From positions 55,752,975 through 55,816,974 of the forward strand of contig JACSVZ010000007.1 in the NCBI GenBank assembly GCA_014706295.1: a DNA stretch of 64,000 bases, in the 5' to 3' direction. Position 1 is the stretch's first letter, and the number at the start of each line of letters is the position of its first letter. This DNA comes from Lycocorax pyrrhopterus obiensis (Eukaryota > Chordata > Aves > Passeriformes > Paradisaeidae). Under the pieces are notes generated by a model, which was not told the DNA's origin, did not search any database, and was given only the letters and a program-made list of their open reading frames with translations. Made by a program: the position numbers and the translations under genes. Of this stretch, positions 47,561 to 64,000 are shown in pieces.

Positions 47561-50500
47561 CTCTGGTGGCCAAAGGCTTGGCAAGCTGCTATATTTATAC
47601 ACCTAAAATTATTATTAGTAGAATCTCAGCAAATGGCTTTCTTGTTTCCCTTCATGCATTTTTTTCCTCCATGGGCAAAAGCTGTTTCTTAATGCTTCAC
47701 TTGACTCCCAGGTGTGATAAAGAACACGGAAACCCATTTAAACAGAAAATAGTTCATTTGCCTAACATAATAAATAGCAGCATAGAAACCCAGGCTAATC
47801 ATCAAATCAGTAGTTTGGTCCTCTGGGTTTGATTCAGCCCGTAAACCCCACAGGTCGACACACAAGATTTATGACATTGCTTGTATTAAGACAGAGGTTA
47901 TGCCTGGGTGTTCAAGGCCTTATATCATGGTAATATGGACTGCTTGTGGAGGTGTGGGGCGCATAGTTCCTTTATCAGTCTATTGTCTCACCATGCTATG
48001 CATTTCTCTGAAAGGAATCCTTTTAATGGAGATCATGTGAAACGGCGCCCTGGTATCTGAGAGGAGAACAAATGACTGCAAGTTCATGAGCTTCAAAGAA
48101 CCAGCAAATTCAGCTTTTTAGACCTTAGATTCTGCTCAGGTAGCACCTGATGTGTGCTTGGGGTTATTTTGTAGGGTAAAATTGACATCAGAACCTGTAA
48201 GAGCTGAAGTAAAAGAAAAAGGGAAAAAAAGGGGGGGAAAAACCACTGCAGAGAAGATGAAGAGATGTCTGCAAGACCTTGGCTTGAATTCCCCTGCCAT
48301 TGCAACCATCAAAAAGAAAAAACGGTGCTTTATTTTTAGTTATTTTTTAAAAAGAGGGCCATACATCTGCCCCAGCAACCTTCTCCCAAGCCGCCCAAGG
48401 ACTTTAACCAGGAGAGGATAAACTGAAACACAGCATGCAACCTTCTCTCAGGAGGAGAGGGGGCAGCAACTTGATTGAGAACAAGTCAGAAAAATTGCAG
48501 CCCAAAACAGAAAGAAGTGCCTTCAGTGGCTGCTCTCATGCCCCTCCTAAGCTGTCAAAGCCACAGGCGTTGCGTTGGACACAAGATGGCCTGGGAAGCA
48601 GAGGCTGCTCTGGTCTGGGAAGCAGAGGGTGCTGCAGGAGCAGTGTTTGGCCCAGGGATCTGTGTGCAAACCACCCAGGTACCCCAGCTCAGAGGGTAAG
48701 TCCCACCACTGCTTCCCTCCGCTCACCACTGTCTCAGCCCTGCTGTTTAGGCAATAAAGAAGAAAGGTTTTAAACCTGTGTGCTGGTGAATCTCTGGGGA
48801 AAAGGTTTTTAGATTGGTACTTGCATGGGGCAAGGGGGTCATTGCAAGTTCTGTCTGCATCTTTTAATGATGATTTTTTTAATGTCCATGTTGAAACTCT
48901 TTGGCAAATCAGTGGTGTTCCTTTTTGGCTTTGGACTGACTCCTCCTAGGACTTAAGAGGGAAAATCTGGAGGTGGTGTGGAGACCATATGTGTGCTCAC
49001 CTTCCTGCACAGCTCCCCAGGAGAGGGACACAGGACCACCATTCCACTGAGCCTCCTTTAAGTGGAAAATGTCCACGTTCCTCTTGTTGGGGCCCAATTT
49101 ATTGGTGTGAGAGAGAACTGCTATCGCATCTGGGCTGTCAGGGATATTTAGCAGAGGAACAGCTATTCTTGGCTTTTGTGTTGGCTCTGTTTGCGACTGT
49201 TTTGGGCATGGGAAAAGACAGCACTTGAGTTATCTTGAGACCACTGCTGAGGTCTCACCATGGCTTTACAAGGTCTCCCGGGTCAAGATTGTTTACTGTG
49301 GTCAGTCAGATAACTTGGCAGGCTGCAGAAAGCCACTTTAAATTTGCCTTGAAGCCAGAAGGTTAAAAATAAATAAAAGCTAAAACTTGTTCCTGGCAGA
49401 GTGGTGGCATCTTTTAGGTAAAGAAACTGAAGCTAAGAAAGCCATTGCGTGTGGGAGTGAATGAAGTAGGTCAATAACATGACTGGGAACAGGAGAAAAA
49501 ATTCCAGCTCCTGGGCCTGCATTTCTTTACTGCTGCACAACTTCACTGTGGACTTACCCGTTTTATTTCCTTCTGAAGATCTTTTTCCATTCATCCATCC
49601 TGTTTAAATGCACACAACCCCTTTTCCCTCTCTGCCCCTTCATTCTTTAGCCATCACAGCTTTATCCTCACTGCTGTGAGCTGGACATGATTTATCCTTA
49701 TCCTTGTTCAAAGGTGTTTTTCTGGGTGTGACACCTTTGTGAGTTTGGATCTCTGAAGTTACAAAAAGTCATCTGTGTTGGATAATAATCCTCTTGTTGG
49801 CCATGCTGGGCGATATTTTCCTTCAGTGCAACTCCTGAGAATTTCTCAATAGTGCTAAAAAGAAGAGGGATTACATCATTTATTGCAAACAGTGGAGATG
49901 CTCACCTGAATTCACACTGGAGCCAGCTTGGTGAATTGCTTCAGAAGTCAAAAGTCCTGCAGCCAACCAGCTCCAGGCAATTGTATAATGAAGCTTGGAA
50001 ATGGTCATGGTTTAGATATAAAGGACTGAAAGAGAGAGTGATGTAGGACAGGACCCTTGAAGCCGACAGTGCGTAGGAGGGGTTCCCAGTAGCAGCGTCT
50101 GGGGTGGAAGGAAACAAAAGGGGCAGGGGAGAGTAGCAGGTCTGTGCATGACAAAGGACTAATGGCAGTCCCTAAGGGTAGAAGTGCTGCTTAAAATCCC
50201 TAATGCAGTGAGTATCTAAGTAACACACAGCAGAAATAAGCAGACCCCAGCAGAAGGGTAAGTGTTGTTCTGACAGCATGCAGTACATTCCTGCAGTGTG
50301 AACGGATGGAGGGCAGCTGCCAACACCCTCTTCAGGCACATCAACAGCACCTGACTGCAGCAGCAGGAGTATCCATACCCATATGATTAGAGGAGATAGA
50401 AAAGGACATAGTGAGATGACACTGGATGTTTTTACATTAACCTTTTGATGCACCCAGCATTAGCACCAGTAAAAGGCAGTCCCAAAGACTGCCGCGAGTC

Positions 50501-53500
50501 CCTCTCCTTCCCTTCATCTCTCCAACCCTGATAGCCTGGAAATGAGCCCATAGCAGCAATTGTAATTGCCATTTCTGCCTTTTGCCACTTAGAAGCAAGA
50601 AGAACAGCTGGCAGCTTGTGACTATAAAAAGGGTGTTACCAGCTGCCCTCAAGCAATAACTCAGGAACTTCTAAGATAATAGTGTGGACTTGTTTCTTAT
50701 TAATTCCTTGCTCCAAGATAGCTGTTGGGAACATTTAGGCCCACCTCTGAAGAGAAAGCTTCATGAAGAAAACTAACCAGCTGGCATTTAGAAAATTAGC
50801 CTGTCCATGCAGCCTGTGGTCCCCCCTTACATTTGGTAACAAACTGCCTTTCAGCTCCATGTTGACACAGGACCATTTTCTCCTTGTCTCCAATGGCACT
50901 AGGGTGAACTGCTGGAAGATGGTACCAAAAGGGCTCAGGCAGCTTAGGATGGTTGGGCATACCCATGACTGTATAAAGTCATAGCATGGAGATGGTAACA
51001 AAGATGTTACCACTGAGTTTGAGAACACTTTTTTTTTTATCTTACATTGTAACAATTTAAACTCACCTTCAAAGAACAGGCACAGAAGTATTGACTTTTC
51101 AAATAATTTATTTTTATATTTCACCAAATCATAAAAAGCCGATGCACTGTTCAGCAAAAAGCATCAATATATAAAACACATTAACTCATTATCAGTAATG
51201 CTGGAGTGTACCACGTACACTGAACCCAGTCCGGCTCCTACTAAAGCCAGAGGAAATTCAGTGACTCTGCTAGGAGAAGGATTGGACTCAGCATTTTTCT
51301 CTGCTGGCTGTTTACAAAGGGCTGTATTAAAATGCTAGTAAAAAGCTTCCCTTTTGAGACTGTATCAAAACAATAATAAACCTCATTCCCTTTCTGGTTT
51401 TGTCAAAGACATGCAATTAAACTCCAAATCTGCAGTCATTACACTGCAATAGACCACACAAATCAACAGAGATAATATTCAAGACAGGCCAGGCTCTACC
51501 CTCAGCTTGTGTGGACTGGTGTGGCTGCTCACAGGATAATCTATACACACTGGTGAGGGATCTGCTCCTCAACTGCTTTCAGTGGTTAAACAAATTAGGA
51601 AAAAGTGTTCAGTTTTCTCCCCAAATACCCATTGCAGGAACCTCTTTAGCAGAATAATAATAAAAAAAAAAGGTAGCTAATCTAGACTCTTATAAAGCTT
51701 TTCCCAGGTGGCTACAAGAGACAGTAGTTCATGAATACATACATCAGAGGGCACATATTTCTGAGAGGCTGAAATGCTTTCAGGCTCTGCACTGACTTAC
51801 AAACAAGAAAGGTCTGATTCAGATATTTGCAAGTGGTGCCACACAAAAACATTAAACGTTTTAAAACTATGAGCTACATTCACAAATGCCAAGTCTACAG
51901 AGATTTGGGAACAGTCCTTCCCCGTGCAAGTCACAAGCTGCACTGGACAAAGGGCCAGTGTAGGATATCTGGATCTGCTTTCCTCCAAATCTGGTGACAA
52001 TGTCAGCAGCTTTGCACCAGATACCTGCACAGCAGGCACAGGTGGCTCTCTCCAGAAGCTGACTTTAGGTCAGCACATACTTCAAGAGGATGCTCTGCAG
52101 TTTGTGAGGCCACACGAGCAGGTAGGGGCTGAGCAGGTCAAGCAAAGGCTGAAATTCGTGTCAGTGCCACTCCCTCATATCACAGCCTGAAAGCTGAAAT
52201 CCCTCACAGGAAATGCACTAACTCCTCATTACATATTTCTGTTCAGATTGATGCCACTGTCCTGCACACCTCAGCTGCCCTTGTCTCTGGCAGGAAGAGA
52301 TGTGAGAAATAAGGCCCAAGCAGCCTGATAGAAATAAAACCTCTATGAAGTTTGCATGAATGTTTTCGAAGATGAAAGTATCCAGAGGGAGGAGATTCAG
52401 TGCAACTGTTGGGTTTTTTCGTTGTTGTTGTTTTGTTTTGTTTATAAACCCTCAAAACCCTCTTGGGTGTGTACTTCAGATCACAATATATTGATTTCTC
52501 AGTTGTGTAGCTTGGGCTGTTTTAATCAGAGAGTGTTTGACCAGAATTGCTCTGATACCAGCAGTCTGCCCTGGCTGTGGACCCCGATGCAGTGGTTCCC
52601 CCCTGGAAGGATGCTGTTCAGTACAGAGCTCAGCATCACTGAGCAAAGGGACTGCCTGCTGCTCTCAAAGACTGTGGTTTAATGAGGAGACTGTTGTTTA
52701 ATGAGCACCTTATGAAGTCAAATGCTGGACCCTGCTTCAACAACCAGGGTTTAAAATGTTGCAGCAGCCTAGAAAGTGGAATGGATTAACTGATGCAATC
52801 CAGATCCAGCGTGTTGCAGGAAGATGTGCTGTGTTTCAGACACAAACTGTTGGACTTCACCATTAACAGAGAAAAATAATTCTCTCTGCTGCAGGACAGA
52901 TGGGGTGAGGAGTTCTGGACTGTGTTATGTGGGATACCATGACAGTTTTCAAACATTTCCCTGCCTTAAAATCTATGGTTTAACATAGCACTTGTCTAAC
53001 TCCACCAGGTTCCTGGAGAGACTGCTGGCACCAGCTTTGGAGACCTCCCAGAGGAACACATCATCTAAATCAGGCCTGGCTTATGTAAAGGGAAGGGTTC
53101 AATGTCACGATCCAGAGAGGCAGAATGAGAACAGGGAAAATCCTTGACTGCTTTTCTTATTTTTGGACAAAATTTGCCATAGAGACTGCAATTTTCCTCA
53201 CATTCATAAATACTCTTCAGAGCCTGTATACACACTGGAGTCAAACTTGCCCAAATCTGGGGGGAAACAAGGGGAAAATAAGGAGGAGATGAAGAATAGT
53301 TTAGTCTCAGGACTGTTTACTCACTTGTGTGAGAAATTATCCAGGATATCAACAGTACTTACAAATCATCATTCTCACCTCCTGGCAGGTTGTCTCAGCC
53401 CTCACTTTACAACACAGTTGAGTGGAAAGGGGGAACAAAACCTTCTCACATTGGGTTTCCACCATATACAAATAATTCCAGCTATTTCAGTGAGCAGCTC

Positions 53501-56500
53501 TTGCTTCCAAGTAGTTTATCTCCTTGATAAACACCAGAGCCACCACACTGAATCATTGTTATTTAGGAGTTTTGAGCCAAGTAGAAGAGCTCCAGCAGGA
53601 GGATTTGAGGGGGTTCGAGGATAACCTTTCATTGTCTAACAAATTGCAGTTGTTGGCTTTTTATTTTGGTGAGAAAAAAATAAATTAAAATATCCCAAAC
53701 CAAAGTGAAATAATAATTCGACCAATGCAAAGGGCTATTCACACAGCACTTCTCGGGTACTTATGCCCATTTTTTAGCAATGAGGATCTTACAGGCAGCT
53801 AATGAGCATTAAACCTAAATCCTTTAGCTGTCTATGGAAATGGGATTTAGGCTCTCACATGGATTCAGGTTTTTTCTCTACTGTGGGCAACAACAGTTCA
53901 TGCAGTAATAGTAGCTATGAGAGGTAGAGAACTTTAAGCACTCAGATGAATACATTCACCTTAATCTATGTTTGCAATAGCAGTTCAATTGCACTCTTTG
54001 GCATGAACAAAAAAAACTAAAGAGAAAGCATAGCTATGTTAATACTCTTCCCAACAACAGATTGGAAAGACACTATTGGAATAGTGTCAACAACTATTGG
54101 AAAGGCATTATTAAGTGCCTGCACTGAAATAAGCAGCACTTCCTATATATTGAGTACATTTTATTCTAACCTCTGAGAAACAAATGTTAAGTTTTCTGAG
54201 AGAGTGCAGCTCCCTTCTACATCAGGAGAGCATCAAAGTGCTGTCTTCTTTGCAGTTCTTAACTTCATAAATCACTGAGTTGAATTTTGCCATTAAAAAA
54301 AACCATTAAAAAATACCATTTAGGTGCATATCTGTGAGTACTAAAATACAACTCAGGGTAGTTTTCCTCCTTCTTATGGAGGACAAAAATAGAAACATGT
54401 ACTTCAAGGCATTAGTGCCATGAACAGAAATAGTTCTAAAACAATTTCTGTGCTTATGAAGTTACATGAGTATTTTGTCACTGCAGGTAGAACCTTCCTC
54501 TCCTCCCAGATTGCCTAACCAAAAGGCAAGGACTTTTGTGATCTCCAAAGCAAACATTCCAAGAGATAAAAATGGGATATTTCCATCAGCAAAGGAAACG
54601 GTCTGAGGCACAAATTTAGGATCTGAACACAGCCAGGATTCTCATTTACTCAAGGATACTCGGGCCATTGAAGTAGAAGAAAAAAACAAAAGTTTTCTCA
54701 TAATCCAGATTGGTTTTTCACAAAATAGTGTCAGTCTTTCCGGTATAAATTACTGTCTGGATTTTCATTAAAGTTATAATTTAAACGGTAAAAGTGATTT
54801 TACCTGCAAGATGTTTGGGAAGGCTTTGGAGAAGGGAGATGACAAAACCCACAAACACCCAATACCAGGTTTGTGTGCAACATGACTGTAAAGTGTGAGC
54901 TTCTCTTCCTTGCAACTCTGCTTCCATTCTGAACACTACATAGGTTAAATCAACAGTGTTCCATACTGGGGGATGAAGGCCTTGAAGGGAAATCTGACTC
55001 TGTTCCTAACTGGACTAATTTAGGCTAACAGCAGGACATTACTCGGATATAGGGGAGGAATTAAAACATCTGCAATCCTGCATTAGAAACTCATCTCAGC
55101 CTTTGGGAGGTTGTGCACTGGCCAGTGCTTTCCTACTCTGCTGACATCAAATGCACCTCTGGATATCATAACCATTGTCATTGCACGAGTCCTAATGCTA
55201 AGTAAGTAAAAGGAAGTGTAGAAATTTAAGGCATCCTAACAACTACTCCAGCCTAAGCTGCCTGTTAAGAGAAGAGCCTATATCCACATCACAGAAGAGC
55301 AGTGGAACTATTTCTGGCACTTATCTGTGCACATTGTACACACAGAATTCTTTCATGACAAGGTCTGTACACTCAGTCATCCATCACTGGTTATTCTAAC
55401 AACCCCTTTTTTAAGGGACCATAGAATCGCTGCTATAGCACGAATGTGTCCTTCAGTCTTTACAGTAAATCATCATGCTCTCATTTTTGTGATTCTTATT
55501 GAAATTTCCCAGCTGGAAGATGCCTCATGAGTTACTGGGATGTTTTGAGCATTAATGCACTCATGAGGAAGTTCTGTTCCAAAAGGTGGCTGCAATTGTC
55601 TCTCCATTATAAAAAATAGTAATAAACAGCACTGATCTAAAAGCTCAGATGACACTTCTTAGCTTAGTTTCTTCTAACCCAATGAGGACTGCTGGCAGGG
55701 AATTGGTGTGGAATTTAACCACAGATGGTAGCCAGGGAATATATTTGATAAAACAGAATAACTGTGTGGCAACATCCTGGTGCCTTGGAAAGGCCACAAA
55801 GCTTTTTCCCCTTCCACCATGTGACAATAAATAAATACAAGAACCACACAATGTTCTAGTTCTTTGAACACAACTCTTGCCAGAGTGTTCCCAGAGGCCT
55901 GCCTTTGGACACGGCAAATTAAAGGTATTGAAAAGTCACAGAAATACAACATTTGACTCAGCCCCACAATGCGCTGGCTGGCAATGGATGACTAAAAGCA
56001 GACATGAGAAATGTACAAAAGAGAGAAGTGTGAGAGAGCATAGGTAGGTATGTATGTGTGCATAAATTATACCACAGTTCTAACACATTTTCAGCCTGGC
56101 ATCACCAGCTTGGCCTGAGCGTCCAAGCTTTAGAACAGGTTGCAGAAAACTTAATGCAAATAAAAGATGCCAAGTGCATCCAATAACTGGGAGTTGCAGG
56201 ATAGCCTTCATCCCCTCGGGTCAGACAGACAGCTTCTCACTACATGCTCTGCCTTCTGACTCACACAGGGGTTTCCACCAAAACCAGCTTTGCTTTTAAG
56301 CATCACTGATGCTTGCAAGTGGGTACCAGCCTCACCCCACCTGGTCGAGGCACGGAAGCCGTGAAAAACAGATTGAGATTCACATGAGACTCATAGAAGA
56401 GCTTCAGCCTCTTTTCATTTTGCATGGCAACTCCAACCCCAGGACCAGTGTTTGCTGCTTCTCATGAAAGTGGAGAGGAAAAAGGCCTTGAGACAGGAGA

Positions 56501-56954
56501 GGTAGAAGAGAGCATGAGCTCCAGACAACTTCGCCCATAAGCAGCATCCTCTCTTTCAGAACCAGAGACAAGGCTTGAGCCCTGGTACCTCAGAGCAAGA
56601 ATCACAAGAAGACACTTGTTATCTTCTGCCTCAAGGTTCTTGAAAGCCTCAGGCAACACCAGGAACAGTGGTCCCAACCCACATGTTACTTCATCCTAAG
56701 CCTGATTTGGCATATACATAAAATACATTATACAAAGCAGCAGCGTGGTTCCACATAAGGAGTAAGGCGTGCACTGAAGTAATTTGTGGGAAGAGACATC
56801 ACTGCTGAGTCAAAGTGAGACTGCCTTTTACAGCTGGAGAAACTGGGGAAACAGGAAACAGGCTAACTTACAAGACTCAAGCTCTTCAGGGTATGAAGAA
56901 GGTCATTCCCTGGCAATGGGCTCACATACTTGAAAGACTGTATCTCCTACTAGA
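47561..56954. other. Intergenic between convergent NRAC and TMEM179
   Basis: No gene is recognised. It contains a short imperfect tandem duplication near 48591-48640 ('ctgggaagcagagg' twice), a purine-rich run at 48208-48244 and a small hairpin at 54069-54088. The 153-codon plus-strand open frame at 53163-53624 has no family match. The right part may belong to a long TMEM179 3' UTR, which the sequence alone does not settle. Confidence 0.4.
54069..54088. repeat. Perfect 9-bp inverted repeat, 2-nt loop
   Basis: GACACTATT, GG, AATAGTGTC forms a perfect hairpin of 20 bp. A related half-copy 'ctattggaaaggcatt' follows at 54094, so 'attggaaag' also occurs as a direct repeat. It lies in noncoding DNA between the convergent genes. 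Confidence 0.6.
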
Positions 56955-57182
56955 GACAGAGTAATTTAGGTTGAAAAAGACCTCGAGGATCAGCCAGTAA
57001 AACCATTAACCTGGCATTGCCAAGGCCACCACTAAACCATGTTGCTCAGTGCCACATCTCCACTTCTTTTAAATACGTCCAGGGACGGTGACTCCACCGC
57101 TTCCCTGGGCAGCCTTCTCTGGTGCTTGACAGCCCTTTCAGTGAAGAGATTTTTCTCAATATCCAAACCATTAGACCAAATG
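56955..57182 (-). mobile_element. CR1 LINE fragment, inverted
   Basis: Read on the plus strand it is a reversed CR1: 'taatttaggttgaaaaagac' and 'ctcgaggatcagccag' (3' end of the element), then 'cattgccaaggccaccacta', 'tgctcagtgccacatctcca', 'cttcttttaaatacgtccag' and 'ctttcagtgaagagattttt'. It is about 230 bp, 5'-truncated and moderately diverged. It belongs to a subfamily resembling the copy at 34.7-35.2 kb ('atggcacttgggg'-type segment). Confidence 0.88.
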
Positions 57183-59123
57183 AATACAAAAAAGGCACTC
57201 CGACAGTCCTGATATCTGAATTTTAAATTGGTATTAATTAACTTGGTCTCTGATTCCCTCTCCAGGAGCCTACTCTGATGTCAACTCCCAACTACAAAAA
57301 AGCCACCGCTGCAAAGCTTTCACAGCAAGTGTATTCTCTTGCGGGCAGAAATCATGCTGAAGAGCAAGACCTCTCTCCAGAGAGCTGCGGCCATCTGGGG
57401 CTATAAGCAATGTTCACAGGGCTGGCTCACTGCTTAGAGGCCTTCGAGGGTTTTATCTCTAAACCTATGAGAACATTTTGGCAGTTAAATACATGTCAGA
57501 TTTTATGCCCTAAAATGCTTAATAATTGAGGGATTTGTCATTACATCAAATTCTGTTTCAATGAAATGCTTAAGCTGGTACTTAACTAAGCATCAGAGAG
57601 TCCCCGCAAGACAACAGTAAATCTGCATGGTTGTGCTAACCCCAGGCTTGAGCTCTGATGTGGTAGAAGCCTGCTGTCTTCTCTCTCCTCATTCTGATTT
57701 ACCAGGTCATATAATTGTGTGCAGTTTTCACTTCTGTTGCAATAAATTCAGCCTCAACTCAAACACGGGTACTGCAGACAGTGTCAGTGTACTCCCAAAA
57801 AAATCTTCAGTCCAAACTTAGTTGTTTGCTTAAGTTTTCTGCTGATTTGGGGTCTTCAGTGTAATGTGTAGCCGGGGATGAATGCTTAATTCTAGTACAA
57901 CTTCTCTGCCATGCAAATCCCACACTCCTCTGAGTTACTCTTCTTAATTATCAGATCTACCTTTGACTAGATTTGTTAAAGCACTGGCCAAGCAAAACTG
58001 AAAGCAGCAGCACAGTCACCAGTGAGCTTTGTGTAAATAGCAATTCTTCCTTTTCACAGCAAAATTCATCTGCCCTGGAACTCCTGCCCATGAGAGGGGA
58101 GAATGGACCCATTCAGCACGGAACTACCTATAAAATAACTCAGCTGTTTGAACTCTTCTCTATGTTCATATATAGAAACCTGCACTGCAAATGCTTACAG
58201 TAATTTTGCACACCTGTTATGAAATAAATATCACAAAAAAATTCTAATACCCAAAACAGAATAGTATACAATGTTAGGGACCAAGTTACATTTATAAATG
58301 CACAAGCGTTAATATTATCTATTCAGCTTAATTTCTTAATATGCAAGCTTCAGCAATTGCTAGCTACACTTCACTTCAGGAGTCATAATAAATGCTGGTC
58401 ATGCCAAAATCTAAGAAGAAACAAAACCACAAAAGGTCTCCACCATCCTTCCATATTATACACAGTTTTTGACAGATGCTCTAATAATGTACGGGTTTCA
58501 TGGAATCCATTAACACTGTCCAATATTAAATATCAAGTCTGAAACACAGGTCTCTATGTTCTAAACAAAACCAGAGCAGGAGCAACATATTTGTCAGCAC
58601 TGAGTCCACAGACAGCGAAAGCAGAGACAGTGAGAGCCTGCACCCGAACCAGAGCTGCAACTTCCCAGGACAAAGAGAGAACAGGAGCAGCTCCACTGGC
58701 AAAAGGGAGGAGAGGGAGAGGGGAGGGGCTGAATGCAGCTCCGGTTACAATTACTGTTGAAGGAGAGTTTGAAGAAATAGCCTGGATGCTGTAGCCTGGT
58801 CTTGCCAGCTCAGTCCTCAAAAATGGCCCCTGTCCCAAAAGCCAGCGATGGCATGTGGGAGGTCTGCTGGCAAGGGCAGGTTACAGATCGTGCCTGCACA
58901 GGACAGAAAGTTTGCTGTGCCAAAGGCACATAGAGCAGTTCATTCTCTTAATCCCAATATAAATATTTCCGCCAACAATTTCTCATGGGGGAAGTGAGTG
59001 ATTCACAAGTACATTTAATCTCAGGAAAAGAAAAGACCTCACACGCTCAATACCCTGACTCAACATCAGCTCACACTACTGAATAATAAAATCTAGATCC
59101 TGCCCTGGAAGTTTTCTTACACT
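57183..59123 (-). other. Possible TMEM179 3' UTR and flank
   Basis: On the minus strand this lies directly after the TMEM179 stop. I see no clear minus-strand AATAAA close to the stop (only an ATTAAA-type site about 110 nt past it), so the transcript end is unknown. It includes a G-quadruplex-type motif at 58705-58728. No second gene is recognised. Confidence 0.35.
58705..58728 (+). promoter_or_regulatory. G-quadruplex-type G-run cluster
   Basis: Four G-runs on the plus strand: GGG (58705), GGG (58714), GGGG (58720), GGGG (58725), with loops of 6, 3 and 1 nt. It lies about 400 bp past the TMEM179 stop, on the non-transcribed strand for that gene, so the RNA would carry a C-rich run. Purine-rich sequence surrounds it. 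Function is unknown. Confidence 0.4.

Positions 59124-64000
<4,877 letters not shown>

Noticed and set aside
53163..53624. 153-codon plus-strand open frame
   Set aside because: No recognisable domain. It lies in the intergenic zone between convergent genes.
53740..53870. Possible ancient repeat ('taaacctaaatcctttagct')
   Set aside because: Only scattered similarity to old amniote repeats. Borders and family cannot be supported.

Overview
The window reads as vertebrate nuclear DNA, most likely from a bird or another sauropsid. It holds very little coding sequence, short exons with canonical GT/AG borders, and several 5'-truncated CR1 LINE copies whose 3' ends carry the 'ATTCTRTGAT'-type tail. 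I see no bacterial-style genes, operons, CRISPR arrays or tRNA/rRNA genes. The many short open frames in the first 39 kb look like chance.

Layout. Positions 1-39.6 kb form a gene desert. Its only recognisable contents are four CR1 fragments on the plus strand, one on the minus strand, two degraded L2/MIR/L3-like relics and some low-complexity tracts. At about 39.64-39.79 kb there is a CpG-rich patch, the only clear one in the window. It begins a plus-strand gene that I assign to NRAC (C14orf180, nutritionally regulated adipose and cardiac enriched protein). The gene has four proposed coding exons: 39830-39916, a 24-nt microexon at 41129-41152, 42231-42357 and 46896-47095. The last two exons are well supported. 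The first two rest on splice sites and phase agreement.

After about 12 kb of intergenic and UTR sequence, which includes a minus-strand CR1, come the last three coding exons of TMEM179 on the minus strand: 61817-61954, 60239-60317 and 59124-59303. Exon 1 lies beyond the right edge. A convergent NRAC(+)/TMEM179(-) pair matches the order I recall for human 14q32.33, and this supports both assignments.

The two genes are not known to act together. NRAC encodes a small membrane protein with a basic RVxF-like segment before its transmembrane helix. TMEM179 is a four-pass membrane protein of unknown function. The observations most worth a second look are the phase-0 microexon and NAGNAG acceptor in NRAC, a palindrome-rich hAT-like transposon end in TMEM179 intron 2, and an ancient hairpin-forming repeat in NRAC intron 1. 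All assignments come from reading the sequence and recalled family knowledge. No search was run.
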